64,000 nt of DNA from Flavobacterium branchiarum (GCF_030409845.1 NZ_JAUFQQ010000003.1:1426001-1490000); one strand, 5' to 3'. Counted from the first letter of the stretch, positions 53,113-62,867 are shown. A program made the numbers and translations. Notes: generated by a model from the letters alone, not told the origin.

Positions 53113-54153
53113 TTAATTTTTATTAAATGCATTTATCTTTTTATTTTGATATTTGTTTTTTTCGGTTTTTAAAGAAACTAACCAACTGAGGTACACATTT
53201 TCGGGCATATTTCTGTATCCTATTTCATGAATAAAAGCGTATTGTTTTTCTAATTTTTTAAAGAGCAAATTTTGTTTTTCTTTATCGATTTCTTTTTCAA
53301 TTAGAGTGTAGTTTGTTTCCGCTTTTAAAATCAATGCCGATGCAAAGTTTGGATATTGTTTTATGGCCAACTCGCAACATCTTAAAACGAATTCTCCATC
53401 ATTATTAGGGAATCTAGCATTATAGTTTTCCGCTAAGTCAATTAAAACAAGGGCGATACTTTCATTATTATTTAAAGCTTTCATATATACTCCGTTAGCA
53501 ATAGCATCAATATGCACAAAGCCCGACGCCATAATCCAAGCATCAATAGGAAACATGGCACTTGTTAATTCGGTATTGTACCAGCCCTCTTTTAGGCTGC
53601 GATGTTTGATATAAATATGATTTGGTGCTAGTGCTAGATTTGCTTCTACACCCAATTGTTCAGCAAGAATTTTATATAAATAGGGTAAAGAATGACAATT
53701 ACCCTTTCGTGTTTCTAATAATTTTGAAACAAAAAGACTCTTTTTGGTCTGATGTCCAAAGACATCATTAAAATCATAACCAAAAGGTTTGTATTGATAT
53801 ACTATATTATTTGTAATTAAAGGAATAGTATCACACATGACTTGAAAAACAGCTGCCCATTTATTGACCTTTTCTTTATCCTTTTCAGGATAATCTAAAA
53901 AGCGTTCTTTGGTAAGAGCCAAAGTCAAATTATGTAAATTTTTCAGTTTCTTATTTAGCGAAACGGTGTCTAGGTTTCCATCTAAATAAGCATTTTCTAC
54001 AGAAAAGACTGCTTTCTTAAAGCTGTAATTATTTTCATTGGCAATCATGCCATTGAGTAAAGTATAGCTATCTTCAAACAGATTCTCTTGTTTTTGCGCA
54101 TTTGCACAAAAAAAGGAAATAAGTAATACTAGTATGTATATTGTTTTCTTCAT
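53113..54153 (-). CDS. secreted transglutaminase-like protein with C-terminal TPR region
   Basis: 346 residues, signal peptide to 'FFCANAQ'. A transglutaminase/papain-like triad is readable: C153 in 'RKGNCHSLPYLYKILAEQLG', H179 in 'LALAPNHIYIKH' and an acidic residue in 'WYNTEL'. TPR-like helices follow ('ELAIKQYPNFASALILKAET'). Ends 4 bp before the mini-RHS start and begins 3 bp after its paralogue, so all three form one operon. Probable role: processing or cross-linking of the RHS partner at the cell surface (inference). Confidence 0.75.
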   Translation of the reverse strand: MKKTIYILVLLISFFCANAQKQENLFEDSYTLLNGMIANENNYSFKKAVFSVENAYLDGNLDTVSLNKKLKNLHNLTLALTKERFLDYPEKDKEKVNKWAAVFQVMCDTIPLITNNIVYQYKPFGYDFNDVFGHQTKKSLFVSKLLETRKGNCHSLPYLYKILAEQLGVEANLALAPNHIYIKHRSLKEGWYNTELTSAMFPIDAWIMASGFVHIDAIANGVYMKALNNNESIALVLIDLAENYNARFPNNDGEFVLRCCELAIKQYPNFASALILKAETNYTLIEKEIDKEKQNLLFKKLEKQYAFIHEIGYRNMPENVYLSWLVSLKTEKNKYQNKKINAFNKN

Positions 54154-54156
54154 TTT

Positions 54157-55518
54157 TTAATCTTTTTGTTTTTTTATAATTAGTCCTTTAAATTGTTTCT
54201 TAACTGTTTCGTTTTCTTGTTTGTGCTTTGCATCTTTTAGTGAACCTAACCAATTTTCATAAGCTTCAGCAGGCATGTGTTGATAGCCCAAATCTTTAAT
54301 TCTTTTATACTGCTTATTCGATTTATTTAATAAATGGACCGCTTGAGGGTAAGCATTGATCTTTTGTAACTCTTTGTTATCTTCAGGATTTATGCCTATT
54401 TTATTTGTAACATATCTAAAAAATGCGTTGTCGTAATTTGCTTTAAGCATATTCGCATTGATATTATTAGGATATAATTCTATAGCTTTATTGATTACTT
54501 TTTCTATAAATCCATCGTAACCGTATTTTTGAACATATCCAACTGCCAAGTCAGTATAAAATTGAGATAGTAATTGTTGTTTGGACAAACCTTTCATGTA
54601 AATACGATTTTGAATCGCTTCTGCTTTTATAAATCCTGAGTTTAGAATAAATGATGAAACAGTATACACTCCGCGGGTAAGTTCCAGATTATACCACTTT
54701 CCTGTTTCATCTTGAAACTTGATATACATATGGTTTGGACTAAGTGCCAAATAGGCTTTTGCTCCGATTTCTTCTGCAAGTATTAAGTAATACAATGGCA
54801 TGGAATGGCATTGTCCAGTTCCAGTACGCATAAGTTTAGTAACAAACATCTTAGACAAATCTTTGTTACCACTATAATCTTCAAAATCGTATTTTATCGG
54901 AAAGTGCTTTTCTTTGAAACCGTTTACTTCAAGTGGTTGAGTAAAGAATTCAAAAAGCATAAAATTTTTAAGTGCATTACTGTTAACATCATAATTCAAT
55001 TCTTTCATCTTAGCTATCAAAAATTTACCAGTCTGCTTAATGGTTTTATCAAATAGATCTTTATCCAGTTTGTTTTCAAAATAGGCGTTTTCAATTTCAA
55101 AGTTTACATCTTTAACAGAGAAGTTTTCTTTGTTTAGTGTGAGCATTTTATCATAAACATTTCGATAATACTCTGTTCCCTTTAGATTTGAAAAAGTAGG
55201 TGGAACATAATTACTGTTTTTAGATTGATTACTCCATGAACTAATTAGCTTTAATCTTTCTTTTTTTCTCCTTTCAATCAGTTCGTTTTCTCGTATCAAT
55301 TGGCGATTTTGCTGTTCCGTAATTTGCTGTTGTTGTTTTAAACCTAAAAAATCATTTTTATCAAAAATGTCTATTCTCGGTGCGTTCGGAAAATTAGGAT
55401 GGGGGTTTGTATTGAAGGGAGTGTAATGATCATTAGGACTTGGAAATCTAACCTGTCCAGAGGTTAATATTGTTGACAAGAATAACGATATGCTTAAAAT
55501 AATTTCGGTCAATTTCAT
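54157..55518 (-). CDS. secreted transglutaminase-like protein, longer paralogue
   Basis: 453 residues, signal peptide to about 'STILTSGQ', then a Q/R/E-rich coiled segment (~55-95) and a transglutaminase-like domain with C237 in 'TGTGQCHSMPLYYLILAEEI', H263 in 'ALSPNHMYIKF' and 'WYNLELTRG'. TPR-like helices ('AIELYPNNINANMLKANYDN') and a basic tail ('QFKGLIIKKQKD') follow. Same layout as the next gene (3-bp gap), so an old duplication. First gene of the mini-RHS operon. No activity is proven for this family. Confidence 0.75.
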   Translation of the reverse strand: MKLTEIILSISLFLSTILTSGQVRFPSPNDHYTPFNTNPHPNFPNAPRIDIFDKNDFLGLKQQQQITEQQNRQLIRENELIERRKKERLKLISSWSNQSKNSNYVPPTFSNLKGTEYYRNVYDKMLTLNKENFSVKDVNFEIENAYFENKLDKDLFDKTIKQTGKFLIAKMKELNYDVNSNALKNFMLFEFFTQPLEVNGFKEKHFPIKYDFEDYSGNKDLSKMFVTKLMRTGTGQCHSMPLYYLILAEEIGAKAYLALSPNHMYIKFQDETGKWYNLELTRGVYTVSSFILNSGFIKAEAIQNRIYMKGLSKQQLLSQFYTDLAVGYVQKYGYDGFIEKVINKAIELYPNNINANMLKANYDNAFFRYVTNKIGINPEDNKELQKINAYPQAVHLLNKSNKQYKRIKDLGYQHMPAEAYENWLGSLKDAKHKQENETVKKQFKGLIIKKQKD

Positions 55519-55978
55519 TCCTTTTGTTTTTGGTTAAAATAGTATAAAATCTAATTAGTTTAAAATAATTCCTACAATGTAATTATTTTTAATAGATTAA
55601 TACTGTTAAATTTTAAATTTAACACAAAAGGTAGGCTTGAGCATTACGGATTTTTACGGTATCGTACGCAGTACTACAGAGCAGTATTACTAAGAAAACC
55701 CTTTTTTATATTATTTTATTTAGTACTAGAAATAGCTTGAAAGTCAGGGCACTTCTTACGAGAATTTTCAATATTACTAGGGAAAAAATCAAACAAAAAA
55801 AACCTCAATTTTGTAAAATCGAGGTTTAAAATATAATTAGAGTTTTTACTCTACATCCAAATGAAGGTTTACAAAGGAGCAATACTATGGTTGCGGTTCT
55901 TCAATTTTATAACTTGAAAGGATCAAATAGGCAAAGCGAATTAGTCGAGTTATAAGATTGATTTAGTAATGAATGATC
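55519..55978. other. intergenic region upstream of the mini-RHS operon
   Basis: 460 bp with no gene. It must hold the promoter of the minus-strand operon and contains the terminator of the AraC gene at 55800-55828. No TAnnTTTG element was seen close to 55518. Confidence 0.45.
55800..55828 (-). terminator. terminator after AraC gene
   Basis: Stem AAACCTC / GAGGTTT with an inner AT extension and A-run on the plus side (T-run on minus). Confidence 0.7.
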
Positions 55979-56812
55979 CTATAGCTTTTTAAAATCAGTA
56001 GGTTTCATGTTTTTCCTTTTTTTAAAGAAATTCGATAAATGGCTTTCATCCGTAAAACCAAATTCGTGCGCAATTTGCTTGATGGGCATTTGATTGTTTG
56101 AAATTCTTTTTTCGATTAATGTGGTGCGTAAATTATTGATATACGCTCTGTAGCTAATAGAAAATGTTCTTTTAAAATAAGCACTAAAATAAGTTTCGGC
56201 GATATTAAAATGAGCAGCAATTGTTTTTATCTGAACAGATTTAGGGTAATAAATATTCTGATGAATGTAAGATGTAATTTGTTCGTTATCAAAATTATTC
56301 CCTTTTACTTTAGGATTCATACCTCGCATCGTTTCTTTAATTAATCCGAAGATAGAAAGGATCTGATAGAAAACAATAGGCGAAGTGGTTACGTCAATTC
56401 GGCTGTTATAAGCGGTAATGTTCTCGATTGTGTTTTTTAGAATTGTTTTACAAGGTTCGTCTAGTTTAAGGACGGTCTCTTTAAGTAATCTATCTCTCAT
56501 AAAACATTCTGGAGTATTTAGAAGTAAATCATCGCAGAAGAGGCTTTTGTTTGAATTGAAATAATTATCAGTAAATTTTATATATACAAATCGGGTACTT
56601 TTTTTAATATCAAAATAATGCTCGTCTTCGGGTGAAACGACAAATAAATCTCCTGATTTATAAGGAAGTAAGTTTTTGTTAAGGTGATGAATTCCATTTC
56701 CTTTAACGATATAAATTATTTCATAGTAGGTGTGACTATGAAAAGGGAGATGGAATTTTTCATCTTCAAATTCATGGATAACAAGCGTTTCAAATTGATT
56801 TAATTTCGGCAT
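55979..56812 (-). CDS. AraC-type regulator with cupin sensor domain
   Basis: 277 residues. N-terminal cupin ('FHLPFHSHTYYEIIYIVKGN', with metal-type histidines), C-terminal AraC motifs 'IKTIAAHFNIAETYFSAYFK' and 'IKQIAHEFGFTDESHLSNFF' ending 'NMKPTDFKKL'. Divergent from the MFS exporter gene with a 104-bp shared control region, the usual arrangement of a regulator with its target. Confidence 0.9.
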   Translation of the reverse strand: MPKLNQFETLVIHEFEDEKFHLPFHSHTYYEIIYIVKGNGIHHLNKNLLPYKSGDLFVVSPEDEHYFDIKKSTRFVYIKFTDNYFNSNKSLFCDDLLLNTPECFMRDRLLKETVLKLDEPCKTILKNTIENITAYNSRIDVTTSPIVFYQILSIFGLIKETMRGMNPKVKGNNFDNEQITSYIHQNIYYPKSVQIKTIAAHFNIAETYFSAYFKRTFSISYRAYINNLRTTLIEKRISNNQMPIKQIAHEFGFTDESHLSNFFKKRKNMKPTDFKKL

Positions 56813-56870
56813 GCTCTATATATACAAGTTTATGTTGTAAATGTACAACTTATTTAAACTTCGGAAGAAG

Positions 56871-56878
56871 TAAATTTG
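56871..56878 (+). promoter_or_regulatory. -7 element TAAATTTG of the MFS gene
   Basis: TAnnTTTG match 38-46 bp upstream of the MFS start, within the divergent control region. Confidence 0.5.
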
Positions 56879-56916
56879 TGCCATAGAAAATCTATTCCTT
56901 TTCTTAAAAAAATCAA

Positions 56917-58083
56917 ATGAAAAAAAGTCTTATTGCGCTCTCATTGGGAGGTTTAACTATCGGAATCACAGAGTTTGTGATGATGGGTTTGTTACCAGAT
57001 ATTGCACAGAATATGAATGTTTCCATTCCGGTAGCTGGATATTTAATTTCAGCTTATGCTTTGGGTGTTGTAATTGGTGCACCGCTTTTAGTTATTATAG
57101 GTAGAAATTATCCACCAAAAAAAATGCTTTTAATTTTATCGATGATGTTGGCTGTATTTAATGCCCTTTCGATTATTGCGCCTACTTATGAATTATTGTT
57201 TGCTTCGAGATTACTTTCGGGATTGCCACACGGAGCATTTTTTGGAGTTGGAGCAGTTGTTGCTAGTCGTCTTGCGGATAAAGGAAAAGAAGCACAGGCT
57301 GTTTCTATAATGTTTGCAGGATTAACATTAGCAAATTTAATTGGTGTTCCAATTGGTACTTATATTGGGCATCATTTTTTATGGCGTTATACATTTGTTC
57401 TTATCGCCGCAATTGGACTACTTACATTTCTTTGTATTTATTTATGGATGCCAAATTTAGAATCGAATAATGGCGAAAGCATGAAAACACAGTTGCAGTT
57501 TTTTAAAAGAGCAGAGGCTTGGTTAATTATCGCAATAACAGCAATTGGTTTTGGAGGCTTGTTTTCTTGGATAAGTTACATCGCACCTTTACTTACTAGT
57601 GTTTCTGGATTTTCATCCGAAAGTGTTCCTTATATTTTAATCTTGGCAGGATTAGGAATGGTAATCGGAAACTTTATAGGAGGGAAATTAGCCGATAAAT
57701 TTTCGCCTGCTTCTACAGTCATGATGTTACTTTTGGTTATGGCAATCGATTTACTTTTGGTTTATTCTTTTTCTTCTAATCAATATGCTTCTTTGTTTCT
57801 AACATTCTTAACAGGTTGTGTTTCGTTTTCGATCGTGGCACCAATTCAAATGTTAATGATTCAAACAGCAACTGGAGCCGAAATGATTGCATCCGCAGCG
57901 ATCCAGGCTAGTTTTAATATAGGAAATGCATTAGGTGCTTTTCTAGGAGGATTACCTTTAATTGCAGGATATAGTTATGCATCGCCTAACCTCATTGGTG
58001 TTGGAATGTCGGCTTTGGGAATACTTATTACTTTTGTGTTTATTCAAAGAGAAAAGCGTATTCTTAAATTACAAAAGGTTTAA
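56917..58083 (+). CDS. MFS efflux transporter (DHA1, AraJ-like)
   Basis: 388 residues, twelve predicted helices. Begins 'MKKSLIALSLGGLTIGITEF', the N-terminus typical of sugar/arabinose-efflux-like DHA1 proteins ('GITEFVMMGLLPDIA'), with motif C-like 'ANLIGVPIGTYIG'. A terminator follows the stop. Likely exports a drug, sugar or metabolite under control of the divergent AraC protein. Confidence 0.92.
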   Translation: MKKSLIALSLGGLTIGITEFVMMGLLPDIAQNMNVSIPVAGYLISAYALGVVIGAPLLVIIGRNYPPKKMLLILSMMLAVFNALSIIAPTYELLFASRLLSGLPHGAFFGVGAVVASRLADKGKEAQAVSIMFAGLTLANLIGVPIGTYIGHHFLWRYTFVLIAAIGLLTFLCIYLWMPNLESNNGESMKTQLQFFKRAEAWLIIAITAIGFGGLFSWISYIAPLLTSVSGFSSESVPYILILAGLGMVIGNFIGGKLADKFSPASTVMMLLLVMAIDLLLVYSFSSNQYASLFLTFLTGCVSFSIVAPIQMLMIQTATGAEMIASAAIQASFNIGNALGAFLGGLPLIAGYSYASPNLIGVGMSALGILITFVFIQREKRILKLQKV

Positions 58084-58097
58084 TTAAAATCATATTT

Positions 58098-58130
58098 AAA
58101 AAAGACAAGTCTAATCGATTTGTCTTTTTT
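58098..58130 (+). terminator. terminator of MFS gene
   Basis: Perfect stem AAAAAAGACAA / TTGTCTTTTTT, 15 bp after the stop codon. Confidence 0.88.
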
Positions 58131-58231
58131 GTTAGTAGATATCTCTTTTAGGAATTAAATTATTTTAAATAAAAGTCTATTTTTACTTTAACGATGTTGG
58201 TTTTAATGACTGTATTATAAAATGAAATGCA

Positions 58232-59137
58232 ATGAGTAGCAATAAAATGATTAAGGCCGTGTCTTACGGTGAGGTGCTTTGGGATGTTTTTGGTAATGAA
58301 AAGAAAATAGGAGGTGCTCCACTTAATGTTGCTTTAAGGATGAAAACATTAGGATGTGATGTTGCAATGATTAGTTGTGTAGGTAATGATGCTGATGGAA
58401 TTGCAATTATAGAACACGTAAAGAATTTAGGTTTAGATACAGCTGCTATTTTGAAATCAGAAGAATTCTCGACTGGTTTGGTTCAAGTTTCTCTAAATGA
58501 TACAGGATCGGCTAGTTATGAAATAAATTACCCATCGGCTTGGGATAAGATCGTTGTTAATGATACAGCCCGTGAATTGGTTGCAAATGCAGCTGTGCTT
58601 ATTTATGGAAGTTTAGTTTGTAGAGATTCCGTATCGCGTTTGACATTAGAAGAGTTGCTTAAAAATGATGTTTATAAAGTTTTTGATGTCAATTTAAGAA
58701 AACCCCATTATTCGTATGATATAATCGAAAAGCTAATGCAATCTGCCAATTTTATAAAATTCAACGACGAAGAGTTGTTGGAAATTGCTGCTGTTATGAA
58801 ATCTCCTTTTACAAGTTTAGAAGAGAACATGGCATTTATGGCAGAAAAAACAAATTCTAAAGCGATGTGCGTTACCAAAGGGAAAGAGGGAGCATTGTTA
58901 TTGTGGGAAGGGAAAATGTATCAGAATGCAGGTTATCCGATTAAAGTGGCTGACACGGTAGGAGCTGGCGATTCATTTCTTGCAACCTTAATTACGTCGT
59001 TGCTGACAGATGAAAGTAATCCGCAAAGAGCCATTGATTTAGCTTGTGCAGTTGGTGCTTTAGTGGCAGGATCTGTAGGGGCAAATCCTGATATCACATC
59101 TACTCAAGTTGATGAATTAATGCAAAGAAGGGTTTAG
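58232..59137 (+). CDS. PfkB family carbohydrate kinase (fructokinase-like)
   Basis: 301 residues. Start 'MSSNKMIKAVSYGEVLWDVF', substrate region 'GGAPLNVALRMKTLG', ATP/anion-hole signature 'VADTVGAGDSFLATLITSLL' with the catalytic aspartate. The 'GEVLWD' beginning and overall length fit bacterial fructokinases, but other PfkB sugars are possible. The second ATG ('MIKAVSYGE', 58247) is an alternative start. Single gene after the MFS terminator. Confidence 0.9.
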   Translation: MSSNKMIKAVSYGEVLWDVFGNEKKIGGAPLNVALRMKTLGCDVAMISCVGNDADGIAIIEHVKNLGLDTAAILKSEEFSTGLVQVSLNDTGSASYEINYPSAWDKIVVNDTARELVANAAVLIYGSLVCRDSVSRLTLEELLKNDVYKVFDVNLRKPHYSYDIIEKLMQSANFIKFNDEELLEIAAVMKSPFTSLEENMAFMAEKTNSKAMCVTKGKEGALLLWEGKMYQNAGYPIKVADTVGAGDSFLATLITSLLTDESNPQRAIDLACAVGALVAGSVGANPDITSTQVDELMQRRV

Positions 59138-59163
59138 TTTTTATTTCACATCAATTCCAGTTA

Positions 59164-59670
59164 CTAATACTTTACAAAGATATTTGTATAATAGTTTCTC
59201 CCGTTAATAGGGTTTTTGGTTATAGAAATCCCAAAGTCACTATAATCTCCTGTGATGTTTTTTTTGTGAAGTGGACTCGCTAGCCAAGCATTAACCGCCG
59301 CCCGAGGAGTTTTATAGTTGTAAGCAACATTTTCACTTACTTTTATAACGCCAAGAGCTTTGATGATGTCTTCTGAACGGGCTACAAAATTATCGTGACC
59401 AACTGCATTGTTGGTTATCATGTAATTATTGTGCTCTTCGGATTTTACAGAAACATAGTTAATTGTTTCCAGTGGATTCAAACCAATACTGATTCTGTAT
59501 TCGTTAATTAAATTAGTTACTTCTAATTCTTCGGGAGTATAATTGTAAGCTACATTTGCTTCGGGAGTTGGACCTAATGCAATACTATTGCCTAGAACAT
59601 CATTAGTACAGGAAGCGAGTGTTGTTATTAATGTGATAACGAATGTAATTCGACTAATTTTTTTTATCAT
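59164..59670 (-). CDS. CAP/SCP-domain lipoprotein
   Basis: 168 residues with lipobox 'TTLASCTND'. The CAP domain (~45-168) shows 'VTNLINEYRISIGLNPL', 'KSEEHNNYMITNNAVGHDNF', 'VSENVAYNY', 'AVNAWLASPLHKKNITGDYS', containing the conserved H, E, H residues of the superfamily. Bacterial CAP proteins are extracellular and of uncertain function. Convergent with the sugar kinase. Confidence 0.92.
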   Translation of the reverse strand: MIKKISRITFVITLITTLASCTNDVLGNSIALGPTPEANVAYNYTPEELEVTNLINEYRISIGLNPLETINYVSVKSEEHNNYMITNNAVGHDNFVARSEDIIKALGVIKVSENVAYNYKTPRAAVNAWLASPLHKKNITGDYSDFGISITKNPINGRNYYTNIFVKY

Positions 59671-60240
59671 GATAAAATATAATTTACTGATTTAAAAGTG
59701 TTTATTTCAGTCGGCAAAGTTCCGTTAAGTATATTTTTTCGGGTATCATTAAAAATTTTAAAAATAGCAGATTAGGGTTTTTTTTGCCTTATATATGATT
59801 GGTAATGATGTTTTTTTAGAAATTATCGTACTTTAAGTTGATTAAAGACGGATAAACTACAAGTGTTAATATTATTAGTAATGATGCTTAATTTTAGTTT
59901 AAAAGTAATTTTATAGGAATAGTCTTTTGAAAAGAGATATGTTAAAGTGCGTGATTAATTTTAGATTTCATTTAAAAAGGAATGAAATCGGTATGTTTTG
60001 AGTGTTATTTAACAGATTAATTTTATTTTTTTTAATGTGTCTTTTTTTGGGTTTAATTTTTGTTTTGATATTACATTAAAAATAATTATTTGTCAACTTT
60101 GTTATGTTAGTAAATTTTTATTTTATTGATTATTAAGGTTTTAGTTTGTTTTGTTTGTCAACTTTTTGCTTGTCATTTTTTTTATAGTTTAATTATTTTT
60201 AAATTTACTAAAGAATTAAATATTTAAAAAATGCACTATC
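59671..60240. other. intergenic region upstream of ribonucleotide reductase
   Basis: 570 bp, very AT-rich, no gene. It carries the directly repeated TTTGTCAACTTT words listed separately. I looked for a cobalamin riboswitch and for an NrdR box and saw neither. Confidence 0.5.
60089..60165 (+). promoter_or_regulatory. direct repeat TTTGTCAACTTT, two copies, possible operator
   Basis: Identical 12-mers at 60089-60100 and 60154-60165, 65 bp apart, upstream of the ribonucleotide reductase gene. They may be binding sites of a regulator or promoter parts (TTG words); the role is not proved. Confidence 0.3.
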
Positions 60241-62796
60241 ATGGATGAATTATTAGCTACAAAAAACAATGCAATTACCTATACGCAAGAAGAGGCAATA
60301 GAAGCATCTTTGGCTTATTTTAAGGGAGATAGTCTTGCCGCAACAGTTTGGGTCAGCAAGTATGCCCTTAAAGATTCTCAAGGAAATATTTATGAGTCAT
60401 CTCCTAATGATATGCACCACCGTATTGCAGGTGAAATAGCTCGAATTGAAAAAAAATATAGTAATCCGTTATCTGAGGATGAAATTTTTAATTTGATAAA
60501 AGATTTTAAATATTTAGTACCTCAAGGTAGTCCTATGACTGGTATTGGAAATCCGTTTCAAGTTGCTTCTTTATCTAATTGTTTTGTAATTGGTAATGAT
60601 AATTCGGATTCATATGGTGGAATTATGAAGACGGATCAGGAGCAAGTACAATTGATGAAAAGACGTGGAGGAGTGGGGCATGATTTGTCACATATTCGTC
60701 CTAAAGGATCACCAGTAAAAAATTCGGCATTAACCTCTACAGGATTAGTACCATTTATGGAGCGTTATTCTAATTCAACTCGTGAAGTTGCTCAAGATGG
60801 TCGTCGTGGAGCATTGATGCTTTCTGTATCTATTAATCATCCTGATGCGGCCGATTTTATTGATGCAAAAATGGAGCAAGGTAAAGTTACAGGTGCCAAT
60901 GTGTCTGTACGTATCGATGATGCTTTTATGAAAGCCGTTAAAGAAGATGCTATATATGTTCAGAAATACCCAATTTTTAGTGCTAATCCATTATATACAA
61001 AAGAGGTTAAGGCAAAAGAACTATGGAATAAAATTATTCATAATGCATGGAAATCTGCAGAACCTGGAATTTTATTTTGGGATACTATAATTAATGAATC
61101 TTTGCCAGATTGTTATGCCGATTTGGGATACAAAACGCTATCTACAAATCCGTGTGGAGAGATTCCGCTTTGCGCCTACGATTCCTGTCGTTTACTAGCT
61201 ATAAATTTATTGTCTTATGTAGATAATCCTTTTACCAAAGAAGCTTCATTTGATTTTATTCTTTTCAAAAATCATGTCGCTGCCGCTCAAAGAATAATGG
61301 ACGATATTATTGATCTAGAATTAGAAAAGATTGATGCTATATTGGCAAAAATAGATGCTGATCCCGAAAGTGATGAAGTAAAAATGGTGGAGAAAAACTT
61401 ATGGCTTAATATTAGAAATAAAGCAAAAGAGGGGCGTCGTACAGGAATCGGAATTACTGCAGAAGGGGATATGCTTGCAGCTCTTGGATTGCGCTATGCA
61501 AGTGAAGAAGGAGTTATTTTTTCTGAACAAATACATAAAACACTTGCTATAGAGGCATATCGAGGTTCGGTACATCTTGCCAAAGAACGTGGCATGTTTG
61601 CTATATACGATTCAGAAAGAGAGGAAAATAATCCATTCTTACTTAGATTAAAAGATGCCGATGCCGAATTATATTACGAAATGAAAGAACACGGCCGTCG
61701 TAATATTGCATTACTTACTATTGCTCCAACAGGAACAACGAGTTTAATGACGCAAACAACATCGGGTATCGAGCCTGTTTTTTTACCCGTTTACAAACGA
61801 AGAAGAAAAGTGAATCCAAATGATAAAGATGCTCGCGTAGATTTTGTTGATGAGGTTGGAGACAGTTGGGAAGAATATGTAGTTTTTCATCATCGATTTA
61901 AAGAATGGATGCTTGTAAACGGATATGATGTTTCTAAAAATTACAGTCAGGAAGAAATTGATGAGTTGGTAAAAAAATCACCTTATTATAAAGCTACAAG
62001 TAATGATATTGATTGGTTAAGTAAAGTACGTATGCAAGGTAAGATACAAAAATGGGTAGACCATTCCATATCAGTTACCATAAATGTACCCAATGAGACA
62101 CCCGAAGAAATGGTGGATAAATTGTACATGGAAGCATGGGAATCAGGATGTAAAGGAGTTACGGTATATCGCGATGGTTCACGTTCGGGAGTGCTTATTG
62201 CTAATACAGAAAAGAAAGAAGAAGTTGCAGAGACTGCACCAAGTATTTTCCCGACTAAACGTCCTCAGATATTAGAAGCTGATGTAGTTCGTTTTCAGAA
62301 TAGTAAAGACAAATGGATTGCTTTTATTGGATTGATAGACGGCAAACCTTATGAAATTTTCACTGGTCTTGTAGATGATGAAGATGGTATTTTGATTCCG
62401 CGTTGGGTATCAGAAGGATTTATTATCAAAAACAAGAATGAAGACGGAAGCAGTCGCTATGATTTTCAGTACAAAAACACAAGAGGTTATAAAACGACTA
62501 TCGAGGGACTTTCGCATAAATTTAACCCTGAATATTGGAATTACGCCAAGTTAATATCAAGTACATTGCGACACGGAATGCCTATTGATAAAGCGGTTGA
62601 ATTAATAAGCAGTTTGCAATTGGATGGTGAATCTATAAATACTTGGAAAAACGGCGTTGCTCGTGCTCTTAAACGTTATATTGTAGATGGTACCGAAGCA
62701 CATGGTCAAAAATGTAGTAACTGTAATTCAGAGAATCTTATTTATCAAGAAGGTTGCCTTACTTGCAATGATTGTGGTTCGTCTAAATGTGGTTAA
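60241..62796 (+). CDS. nrdJ: adenosylcobalamin-dependent ribonucleotide reductase (class II)
   Basis: 851 residues. Converts ribonucleotides to deoxyribonucleotides using a B12-generated radical. Active-site features: first redox cysteine C114 in 'SLSNCFVIGND', N303/C305/E307 in 'STNPCGEIPL', phosphate-binding 'IAPTGTTSLMTQTTSGIEP', and a C-terminal zinc-type tail 'CSNCNSENL' ... 'CNDCGSSKCG' that holds the reducing cysteine pair. The layout is that of class II NrdJ proteins with a vitamin-B12-dependent large-subunit fold. It works without oxygen and needs cobalamin import. A shared terminator follows. Confidence 0.93.
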   Translation: MDELLATKNNAITYTQEEAIEASLAYFKGDSLAATVWVSKYALKDSQGNIYESSPNDMHHRIAGEIARIEKKYSNPLSEDEIFNLIKDFKYLVPQGSPMTGIGNPFQVASLSNCFVIGNDNSDSYGGIMKTDQEQVQLMKRRGGVGHDLSHIRPKGSPVKNSALTSTGLVPFMERYSNSTREVAQDGRRGALMLSVSINHPDAADFIDAKMEQGKVTGANVSVRIDDAFMKAVKEDAIYVQKYPIFSANPLYTKEVKAKELWNKIIHNAWKSAEPGILFWDTIINESLPDCYADLGYKTLSTNPCGEIPLCAYDSCRLLAINLLSYVDNPFTKEASFDFILFKNHVAAAQRIMDDIIDLELEKIDAILAKIDADPESDEVKMVEKNLWLNIRNKAKEGRRTGIGITAEGDMLAALGLRYASEEGVIFSEQIHKTLAIEAYRGSVHLAKERGMFAIYDSEREENNPFLLRLKDADAELYYEMKEHGRRNIALLTIAPTGTTSLMTQTTSGIEPVFLPVYKRRRKVNPNDKDARVDFVDEVGDSWEEYVVFHHRFKEWMLVNGYDVSKNYSQEEIDELVKKSPYYKATSNDIDWLSKVRMQGKIQKWVDHSISVTINVPNETPEEMVDKLYMEAWESGCKGVTVYRDGSRSGVLIANTEKKEEVAETAPSIFPTKRPQILEADVVRFQNSKDKWIAFIGLIDGKPYEIFTGLVDDEDGILIPRWVSEGFIIKNKNEDGSSRYDFQYKNTRGYKTTIEGLSHKFNPEYWNYAKLISSTLRHGMPIDKAVELISSLQLDGESINTWKNGVARALKRYIVDGTEAHGQKCSNCNSENLIYQEGCLTCNDCGSSKCG

Positions 62797-62828
62797 TATT
62801 GATTTGTTATATTGATAAGTAATCTAAC

Positions 62829-62867
62829 AAAAATCGCCTGCAAAGATTCTCTATGCAGGCGATTTTG
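62829..62867. terminator. bidirectional terminator between nrdJ and lipoprotein gene
   Basis: Stem AAAATCGCCTGCA / TGCAGGCGATTTT with 11-nt loop between two convergent genes; T-runs on both strands. Confidence 0.88.

Noticed and set aside
60000..60240. Cobalamin riboswitch upstream of the B12-dependent reductase
   Set aside because: The region is almost entirely A/T and lacks the conserved GC-rich B12-box core.
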